Assembly (NCBI RefSeq): GCF_026162425.1
Contig: NZ_JAOBQJ010000005.1
Coordinates: forward strand, 124,001 to 188,000
Source: Flexivirga meconopsidis
GTDB lineage: Bacteria; Actinomycetota; Actinomycetes; Actinomycetales; Dermatophilaceae
DNA: 64,000 nucleotides
Direction of reading: 5' to 3'
In this document: in pieces, positions 57,922-64,000 of the stretch
How positions within the stretch are numbered: the stretch's first letter is position 1
Layout of the letters: each line of letters opens with the position of its first letter
Notes under the pieces: model-generated
Seen by the model: only the letters and a program-made list of their open reading frames with translations
Database searches by the model: none
What the model was told of the DNA's origin: nothing
Made by a program: the position numbers and the translations under genes

Positions 57922-59943
57922 TCACTTCCGGGTGCGCTGCTTGTCGGCATACACCTGAATGACGGTCGGCCGCGGCTGACCGGTGCCGTCATACGGGAAC
58001 TGACTGGCCGGGCTGGCGGGCGTCGCGCCACTGACCTCGCCCGGGTGCTGCACCGAGCACAGCACGGTGGTGTCGTCGACGATCAGCGGGCCGGCGGCCT
58101 CGGCTCCGTGCGGCATGGTGTGGAACTGCTGCACGTGGCCGAACTCGGCTCCCTCGAGCGGCATCATGAAGAACGCGTCGGCGTTGCCGAGCGCGTTGCC
58201 GTCGGTGGAGATCCAGAGGTTGCCGCGCGAGTCGAAGGCGACGTTGTCCGGGCAGGAGATCGGGCTGACCTCGGCACGGTCGTAACCGTCGAAGTAGGTC
58301 GACGGGTCGTTCGGGTCGCCGGCGATCAGCACCAGCCGCCAGGTCATCGTGGTCGCGGCCGCGTCGCCCGCGGCCTCGCTGATCTCGATGATGTGCCCGT
58401 GCTTGTTGGACGGCCGCGGGTTGGGGCCGTCCACCTGGGCCGCGGTGCGCTTGGAGTTGTTGGTGCAGACCATGTAGACCTTGCCGGTCACCGGGCTGGG
58501 CTCGACGTCCTCCGGGCGGTCCATCTTGGTGGCCCCGACCTGGTCGGCCGCGAGACGGGTGTGCACCAGCACCTCCTCGACCGACATGCCCGCGACGGCC
58601 GACTTGCCGTCCTTGGTGAGCGGCACCCACGTGCCGGTGCCGTCGTGGTCGGTGGCCGAGCCGCCGGCGAACTTGGCGACATAGAGGTCACCGGCCTCGA
58701 GCAGCGTGAGGTTGTGCTTCTTGTCACCGGGCTTGTAGCGGTCCCGGGACACGAACTTGTAGAGGTAGTCGAAGCGCTCGTCGTCGCCGAGGTAGACGAC
58801 GGCGCGGCCGTCGGCCGACAAGCGAGTGGTGGCGCCCTCGTGCTTCACCCGGCCGAGCGCGGTGTGCTTGCGCGGTGTCGAGGACGGGTCGGCGGGGTCG
58901 ACCTCCACGACGTAGCCGAAACGGTTGACCTCGTTGGGTTCCCGCGTCGCGTCGAAGCGCGGGTCGACCGACTCCCAGTTACGACCCTCGGAGCCGGTGA
59001 CGCCATAGCGGTCGTATGCCGCCTTCTGGTCGGCCGGCGCCTCGGGCGCGCGGAAGTAACCGTTGAAGTTCTCCTCGCCTGACAGCACGGTGCCCCACGG
59101 CGTCATACCGCCCGAGCAGTTGGCGAAGGTGCCGAGCACGCGGCGGCCGGTCGGGTCGGCGTTGGTGCGCGTCAGCTTGCTGCCGGCGGCCGGGCCGGTG
59201 AGCTCGATCGGTGTGGTGGCGGTGATGCGGCGGTTGACCTTCGCACCGAGCTTGGCCCGCCAGGTGTCGCCGGTCTTGCGTACCTCGACCACGGACATGC
59301 CGTGCGCCGCCATCACGATCTTGACCTGCTCGGTGGTGAGCGCCGACGCGGAGGTGTAGCCGCGGAACATCAGCTCGTCGTTGGTGTATTCGTTGTTGAC
59401 CACGAGCAGGCCGGAGTTCTTGCCGGTCCGGATCAGGCCGACGTAGTCGCAGTTGTAGCCGAACTGCTGCTCCTGCGCGGCCGCGGTCTGCCTGTCGAAG
59501 TCGAAGCGTGGCGCGCCCTTGACGATCGGGTCGCCCCACTTGACCAGCGGCTCCCAGGTGAAGCCCTCGGGCGTGACGACCTTGTCGGTCGCGAACGGCA
59601 CCGGTGGGGTCGCCTCGAAGTCCCAGACGTATGCCGAATTCGGTTTCGTCTTAGGGGTTTTCGTCTTCGCCGCAGCAGGCTGGCCGGCCTGCACTCCGAC
59701 GGCCGAGGCGGCAATGGCGCCGACGCCCACCGCGCGCAGCACGGTGCGACGGCTGTGGCCGGCGCGGGCGACCAGGTCACCGAAGTACTCGTTGTCGGAC
59801 TCGTTCGGCACCGGGTGGAAGCAGGCGTTGGCGCAGCGGTACTGGCAGGTCATCGGGTCGCGCGAGCCGTTGTGCGGCGCAAGGCGCAGCTGGCGGCGGT
59901 TGCCGACCGGCACGGAGGAGGTTTCGTCGGGGCGAGCGGACAT
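57922..59943 (-). CDS. phoX: PhoX-family alkaline phosphatase (Tat-exported)
   Basis: A 673-residue protein with a Tat signal (GHSRRTVLRAVGVGAIAASA) located unusually about 60 residues in, as is common for actinobacterial PhoX. The mature part carries NNEYTND, CSGGMTPWGTVLSGEE (the conserved GGxTPWGTxLxxEE), MDRPEDVEPSP and CPDNVAFDSRGNLWI. PhoX uses Ca2+/Fe3+ to release phosphate from organic esters outside the cell. ATG 59943; an upstream start would add 22 residues. A single GTTCACG half PHO-box-like site lies upstream at 60042-60048, too weak to call. Confidence 0.9.
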   Translation of the reverse strand: MSARPDETSSVPVGNRRQLRLAPHNGSRDPMTCQYRCANACFHPVPNESDNEYFGDLVARAGHSRRTVLRAVGVGAIAASAVGVQAGQPAAAKTKTPKTKPNSAYVWDFEATPPVPFATDKVVTPEGFTWEPLVKWGDPIVKGAPRFDFDRQTAAAQEQQFGYNCDYVGLIRTGKNSGLLVVNNEYTNDELMFRGYTSASALTTEQVKIVMAAHGMSVVEVRKTGDTWRAKLGAKVNRRITATTPIELTGPAAGSKLTRTNADPTGRRVLGTFANCSGGMTPWGTVLSGEENFNGYFRAPEAPADQKAAYDRYGVTGSEGRNWESVDPRFDATREPNEVNRFGYVVEVDPADPSSTPRKHTALGRVKHEGATTRLSADGRAVVYLGDDERFDYLYKFVSRDRYKPGDKKHNLTLLEAGDLYVAKFAGGSATDHDGTGTWVPLTKDGKSAVAGMSVEEVLVHTRLAADQVGATKMDRPEDVEPSPVTGKVYMVCTNNSKRTAAQVDGPNPRPSNKHGHIIEISEAAGDAAATTMTWRLVLIAGDPNDPSTYFDGYDRAEVSPISCPDNVAFDSRGNLWISTDGNALGNADAFFMMPLEGAEFGHVQQFHTMPHGAEAAGPLIVDDTTVLCSVQHPGEVSGATPASPASQFPYDGTGQPRPTVIQVYADKQRTRK

Positions 59944-60070
59944 GGCAAGGAGCCTTCCTGGCAGGTGACGGAAAGATGCATGCCGTCCCCCCCTGGTGGC
60001 GACATACACCCGGCACCTTAAAAAGCCCTGAGCATGCGTTGCGTGAACTCCAGGTGGCCACCACGCGACA

Positions 60071-60652
60071 TCACGGCCACGCGCGAGCGGCGACCGCAGC
60101 GACCCGGCGCAACTCGGCCCGACCGGTGCCGTCGCGCGCCGCCTCGGCCATCCCGGTGAGCGTGGCCATCGTGAACCGGGCGAGCGCCCTGGCGTCGACG
60201 TCGTCGCTCAGCTCGCCTTGTTTGACGTCCGCGCGGATCCGAGCCGCGAACCGGTCGACCTTCCCGTTGCGCATCCCGGAGAGCAACCGACTGACCTCGG
60301 GGTCGTGAGTGCCGGCGTCACCCGAAACCACGAGACAGCCGGAGGGAAGGTCGCGCTGCGTGTAACGAGTCGGCGCTTCGGCGAACAGCCGGAGGGCAAC
60401 GTCGCGGGCGCTCGGCTCCTCGGCCAGCGCCCGGTCGATGAAGCCGCCGTACACCCGGTCGTAGGCCGCGACGGCCTCCGCGAAGAGCGTTCGCTTGTCG
60501 CCATACGCGCGATAGAGACTCGGCGCCGAGATGCCGAGGGCGGTCGTGAGGTCCCGCATGGACGTCGCCTCGTAGCCGTGCCGCCAGAAGAGCCGCATTG
60601 CCTTGTCCAGCCCGGCTTCCCGATCGAATGAACGCGGGCGCCCACGAGCCAT
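60071..60652 (-). CDS. TetR family regulator, divergent from SDR
   Basis: A 193-residue regulator starting MARGRPRSFDREAGLDKAMRL. The HTH is TSMRDLTTALGISAPSLYRAYGDKRTLF. A C-terminal TetR_C-type domain follows (SARDVALRLFAEAPTRYT). ATG 60652 begins at the conserved ARGRPR. The 100-base gap to the SDR gene contains an AT-rich stretch (tgtatatcggtcgttccgtatttat, 60666-60690) with CGG-N5-CCG symmetry, the probable shared control site. It likely represses the divergent SDR. Confidence 0.85.
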   Translation of the reverse strand: MARGRPRSFDREAGLDKAMRLFWRHGYEATSMRDLTTALGISAPSLYRAYGDKRTLFAEAVAAYDRVYGGFIDRALAEEPSARDVALRLFAEAPTRYTQRDLPSGCLVVSGDAGTHDPEVSRLLSGMRNGKVDRFAARIRADVKQGELSDDVDARALARFTMATLTGMAEAARDGTGRAELRRVAAVAARAWP

Positions 60653-60752
60653 TTCAGTCACCCACCCATTGTATATCGGTCGTTCCGTATTTATGGTAGG
60701 TCGAGCCATTGCGTAACGCTCGCTACGCATAAGCGATCATCGAAGGAGCACC

Positions 60753-61505
60753 ATGTCGGATCTCAGCGGCAAGACCGCGCTCGTCACCGGCGCAGGCCGC
60801 GGCATCGGCCGCGCCATCGCCCTGCGACTCGGCCGGGACGGAGCGCGAGTCATCGTCCATTACGGGTCCAGCGGAAACAGTGCGGCGCAAACCGTTGCCC
60901 AGATATGCGATTCGGGCGGCGCCGCCGTGGCGATCCAGGCCGAGCTGGGCGTCGACGGCGACGCGGAGCGACTGTGGTCGGCATACGACAAACACGCGGA
61001 CGGCGTCGACATCATAGTCAGCAACGCCGGCGTGCTCGGCGGCCGGATCCCGTTCGCGGAAGTCACGGAGCAGATCTACGACGAGATCTTCGCGGTGAAC
61101 ACGCGGGCGCCGTTCTTCGTGCTACAGCACGGGTTGAGTCGCCTGCGCGACGGCGGGCGGATCGTCAACGTGTCAACGCGCTTCACGCATGGCGCGCGCG
61201 TGCCGGAGCTCGCGGCATACGCGATGTCGAAGGCGGCAATCGACTCGCTGACAGCGACGCTCGCCAAGGAGCTCGGCCCGCGCGGGATCACGGTCAACGC
61301 GGTCGGGCCGGGCGCAACCGCCACCGACATGAATGCCGCCCGGTTGTCCAGTGAGCAGGGCCGCGCCGAGATGGCGGCCCTGTCGCCCTTGGCCCGCATC
61401 GCCCAGCCGGAGGACGTCGCCGACATCGTGGCGTTCCTGGCGTCCGACGACGCCCGGTGGGTGACCGGTCAGTGGGTCGACGCCAGCGGCGGTTCGATGC
61501 TCTAG
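60753..61505 (+). CDS. Short-chain dehydrogenase/reductase
   Basis: A 250-residue classical SDR with TGAGRGIGRAIALRLG (NAD(P) loop), NAG in IIVSNAGVLGG, and the catalytic Tyr and Lys in LAAYAMSKAAIDSL. The catalytic serine region reads VNVSTRFTHGARVPE, so the Ser sits slightly further from the Tyr than usual. The terminal DASGGSML is typical of FabG-like 3-oxoacyl or sugar reductases. Its partner TetR is divergent. Substrate unknown. Confidence 0.88.
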   Translation: MSDLSGKTALVTGAGRGIGRAIALRLGRDGARVIVHYGSSGNSAAQTVAQICDSGGAAVAIQAELGVDGDAERLWSAYDKHADGVDIIVSNAGVLGGRIPFAEVTEQIYDEIFAVNTRAPFFVLQHGLSRLRDGGRIVNVSTRFTHGARVPELAAYAMSKAAIDSLTATLAKELGPRGITVNAVGPGATATDMNAARLSSEQGRAEMAALSPLARIAQPEDVADIVAFLASDDARWVTGQWVDASGGSML

Positions 61506-61563
61506 CGGCGTCAGTTGCCGGAGACCGACAGCTCGGCCTGGCCAAGCGCTGCGAGCGCGTCGA

Positions 61564-62970
61564 TCAGACACCGATCACCTCGCCAATTCGACGTATCGCC
61601 AATGGAATCTCCTGCTCGTCGATGTGCCGGATCCCGAGCATGAGGCCCTGCGTCGGGCGCTGCTCGAGGAATCGGGGCGAGAGGGGTTCCACCGCGACGT
61701 CGTGTGCGGCGAGCGCCTCCACCAACCGCCGATCGGACCGGCGCTGGTCGGTGAGCACCGCGCAAACGTGCAATCCTGCCGCGGACGGCAGCACTCGCAG
61801 CCCGTGCACCCCCTCGAGCGCGCCGAGGAGCGCGGCCCGGCGTCCGGCATACACCTTGGTCGCACGCTTCAGGTGCGCGGCAAGCAGCCCCTCGGCCATG
61901 AATCGCGCCATCGCGCCCTGGGTAACGGCATCGCCCTGCCAATCGCTGAGCAGCTTCGCCTGGCGCAACGCCTCCTGGAGCGACTGCGGCGCGATCAGGT
62001 AGCCGATGCGCAGCAGCGGCAGCAACGTCTTCGAGAAGGATCCGACGTAGATGACCCGGCCGGATCGATCCAGGCTCTGCAGCGGTGCCAACGGCCTTGA
62101 TGCGTAACGGAACTCGGAGTCGTAGTCATCCTCGACGATGACCGCGCCGTGCTGTTCGGCCCACTCCAGTAGGGCGACCCGACGCCGCAGGGACAGCACT
62201 GCACCGGTCGGATACTGGTGCGACGGCGTCACATACACCAGCCGTGCCCGCGGCGGCAGCCGATCCACGACCAGTCCCTCCTCGTCGACGGGGACGCCAC
62301 AGATTCGGGCGCCGTGCGAGGCATACAGCCGCACGGCGGCCAGGTAGGCCGGATCCTCGACTGCTACGACATCACCCGGCGAGAGCATGACCCGACCGAC
62401 GAGATCGAGCGCCTGCTGAGCACCGCCAGTAAGCAACACGTCGGCACCCTCGGCACTGACCGAGCGGGCAGTGCCGAGGTGTTGTGCAATCAAAGACTGC
62501 AATTGCGGATGTCCGGATCCGTCGTAGGCGGGGACCGCCCGGAGCGATGGGCGCAACGTCGCCGACACCAGCCGACGCCAGACCGCCATCGGAAAGGTAC
62601 GCACGTCCGGCCCGCCAACCGTGAGATCAAGACCGCGTGCTGGCTGGTCCCGGACGGGCGCGGGAAGTCGGGACCACTCAGCGCGTGGGCGAACCTCGCC
62701 GACAGGGGCGCGCCGGCGGCCGGTCGATGCGACATCGGCGCTGACGAATGTTCCGTCACCCACTCGGCCTATCAGCCAGCCCTCGGCGATCAACCGGTCG
62801 TATGCCGCGGCGACCGTCCCACGGGACACGCCGAGCTCGGCTGCGAAGGATCGCGTGGCCGGCAGCCGCTCGCCGGGTTGGAGGCGCCCTGTCGCTATCC
62901 CGTCTAGTAGATGCCGGTAGAGCCGGGCGGTGCGATCGCCGCCGTCGCGTAGATCCAGCAGGACATCCAT
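61564..62970 (-). CDS. MocR/PdxR-type GntR regulator with aminotransferase domain
   Basis: A 468-residue fusion. Residues 1-75 are a GntR winged helix (RLPATRSFAAELGVSRGTVA, AAYDRLIAEGW). The rest is a fold-type I aminotransferase with the PLP lysine in VGSFSKTLLPLLRIGYL and the Asp/Asn/Tyr region IVEDDYDSEFRY. Such proteins use PLP or PLP-amino acid adducts as effectors and usually regulate the gene divergent to them. Here that is an APC amino acid permease, 83 bases away. Confidence 0.9.
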   Translation of the reverse strand: MDVLLDLRDGGDRTARLYRHLLDGIATGRLQPGERLPATRSFAAELGVSRGTVAAAYDRLIAEGWLIGRVGDGTFVSADVASTGRRRAPVGEVRPRAEWSRLPAPVRDQPARGLDLTVGGPDVRTFPMAVWRRLVSATLRPSLRAVPAYDGSGHPQLQSLIAQHLGTARSVSAEGADVLLTGGAQQALDLVGRVMLSPGDVVAVEDPAYLAAVRLYASHGARICGVPVDEEGLVVDRLPPRARLVYVTPSHQYPTGAVLSLRRRVALLEWAEQHGAVIVEDDYDSEFRYASRPLAPLQSLDRSGRVIYVGSFSKTLLPLLRIGYLIAPQSLQEALRQAKLLSDWQGDAVTQGAMARFMAEGLLAAHLKRATKVYAGRRAALLGALEGVHGLRVLPSAAGLHVCAVLTDQRRSDRRLVEALAAHDVAVEPLSPRFLEQRPTQGLMLGIRHIDEQEIPLAIRRIGEVIGV

Positions 62971-63009
62971 GTGTCGAGCTTAGCCAATGGCCTAATCAAA
63001 TTGACACGA

Positions 63010-63032
63010 ATTGGTCCTTCCAGTGGACCAAT
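63010..63032. promoter_or_regulatory. Inverted repeat between mocR and the permease
   Basis: ATTGGTCC, seven-base spacer, GGACCAAT: perfect 8-bp arms in the 83-base divergent gap. A TTGACA-like -35 hexamer (63001-63006) lies just before it on the permease side. GGxCCAAT half-sites are the type bound by MocR/PdxR regulators, so this is the likely operator. Confidence 0.6.
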
Positions 63033-63053
63033 GCCGCCTACCAAGGTAGCCGC

Positions 63054-64000
63054 ATGGAACGGTCGTTGTCGGTGTCCCAAGGGGCCGCACTCAGCATCGG
63101 CGCCGTACTCGGGACTGGAGTCATCACGCTGCCGGCGCTGGCCGTCCAGCTCGCCGGGCCGGCGTCGCTGATCGCGTGGATCGCGTTGATAGCACTCAGC
63201 ATTCCGTTGGCCACGACGTTTGCGACGATGGGTGCGCGCTTCCCGGACCGCGGTGGGGTGTCGACCTACGTAGAACGCGCATTCGGACCATACGCAGCCG
63301 GCGCGATCGGCTGGTGCTTCTTCTTCGCGATTCCGATGGCCGCTCCTCCCGCAGGGTTGATGGCTGGCTGGTACGTCGCAGATGCCTTCGGTGGTGGCCG
63401 GACCACGGCACTCGCGGTGGCGGTGGTTCTCATCGCCGGCATCGGTCTGCTGAACGCTCGCGGCCTTCGACTGTCCGGTCACGTCCAGCTGTGCCTGACC
63501 GCTGTCCTTGCGACCTTGATCGCCGTCGCCGTGTTGGTCGCGGCCCCGCACGCTCAGACCAGCAATCTGCATCCGTTCATCCCCCATGGGTGGACGGGCG
63601 TCGGCGCTGCCGCGGCGCTGCTGGTGTGGGGGTTCGCCGGTTGGGAGGCGGTCGCGCCATTGGCCGGCGAGTATCGGCACCCGCACACCGACCTGCCGCG
63701 CGCGACGGGGATCGCGATCCTGGTCGTCGGTGCCCTGTACCTCGCGTTGGCCGCAGTGACCGTCCTCGTGCTGGGCCCGGCCGCGGCAGGCAGCAAGGCA
63801 CCACTATCGGATCTGCTCACCGCAGGGCTGGGCGGTTCGGCCAAGACGATCACGGCGGTCGTCGCGGTGCTGCTGACAGCCGGCACGATGAACGCCTATT
63901 ACGCGGGGGTCTCCCGCCTCGGCGCCGCTCTGGCCCGCGACGGAGCCCTGCCACGCTGGCTCGCAACGGGTGGCGAGCCGGGTCAGGTCCCGTTGCGGAG
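63054..64000 (+). CDS. APC family amino acid permease (cut by window end)
   Basis: An open frame of 315 residues from ATG 63054 with no stop before the window edge. It starts MERSLSVSQGAALSIGAVLG, then TGVITLPALAVQLAGPASLI. G-x-G-x-I-T/L in the first helix is the amino acid binding motif of APC permeases. At least eight membrane helices are visible, with FAGWEAVAPLAGEYRHP (helix 6 region). It resembles the YjeH-type export branch. Full proteins have about 400-450 residues, so 25-30 per cent is missing. Confidence 0.85.
   Translation, partial: MERSLSVSQGAALSIGAVLGTGVITLPALAVQLAGPASLIAWIALIALSIPLATTFATMGARFPDRGGVSTYVERAFGPYAAGAIGWCFFFAIPMAAPPAGLMAGWYVADAFGGGRTTALAVAVVLIAGIGLLNARGLRLSGHVQLCLTAVLATLIAVAVLVAAPHAQTSNLHPFIPHGWTGVGAAAALLVWGFAGWEAVAPLAGEYRHPHTDLPRATGIAILVVGALYLALAAVTVLVLGPAAAGSKAPLSDLLTAGLGGSAKTITAVVAVLLTAGTMNAYYAGVSRLGAALARDGALPRWLATGGEPGQVPLR

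Noticed and set aside
60042-60048. PHO box before phoX
   Set aside because: Only one GTTCACG half-site is present; PhoP boxes need at least two direct repeats in register.

Overview
The window is about 64 kb of high-GC DNA from an actinomycete. The fasR-fabD-fabH-acpP-fabF order, DUF3145, dnaG/dgt neighbours, gluABCD, PhoX, MocR and ROK regulators, frequent GTG starts and ATGA/GTGA overlaps all fit Actinomycetota. My best guess is Micrococcales near Dermacoccaceae/Intrasporangiaceae; this is an inference from gene order and word usage, not a database result.

Layout. 1-3843: end of a probable DyP-type peroxidase, then DUF4331, TPR and a SthA-like flavoprotein lacking its redox cysteines. 3925-10256: a TetR gene and a four-gene aromatic catabolic operon (extradiol dioxygenase, FAH-family hydrolase, acyl-CoA ligase, MhpA-like hydroxylase); a TGATCA-N2-TGATCA operator precedes both the tetR gene and the operon. 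10266-16595: fatty acid synthase II operon with its FasR regulator, a GNAT gene and DUF3145. 16737-22749: an LCP cell-wall ligase, then a sugar ABC transporter with a ROK repressor and a strong palindromic operator. 22785-30073: mixed housekeeping genes (membrane protein, stress protein, PanE-like, secreted phosphodiesterase, beta-propeller, ArsR, ABM, VKOR-DsbA pair).

30709-36732 is a six-gene translationally coupled operon for a poly-gamma-glutamate-type polymer. It has PgsB, a PgsC that looks like two fused PgsC units, a large multidomain PgsA, a membrane protein with a degenerate GGDEF domain, a 35-residue membrane peptide and an unknown first gene. A 635-base structured leader region precedes it.

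36774-44257 holds repeats, a CAT-anticodon tRNA gene and a compact (about 6.55 kb) actinomycete integrative and conjugative element (AICE) inserted into that tRNA. The element has integrase, two small HTH proteins, an FtsK/Tra ATPase, a HUH replication initiator and small accessory genes, bounded by 42-bp direct repeats. Unusually, the 5' half of the tRNA is duplicated, so the intact tRNA now lies downstream of element DNA.

44385-47691: gluABCD glutamate uptake. 47808-64000: an FAD amine oxidase, tRNA-Asn, the methyltransferase-dnaG-nitronate monooxygenase-dgt block, DoxX, a sulfurtransferase, PhoX, TetR with a divergent SDR, and a MocR regulator divergent from an APC permease cut by the window end. 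Gene starts were chosen from Shine-Dalgarno sites, family lengths and stop-start overlaps.
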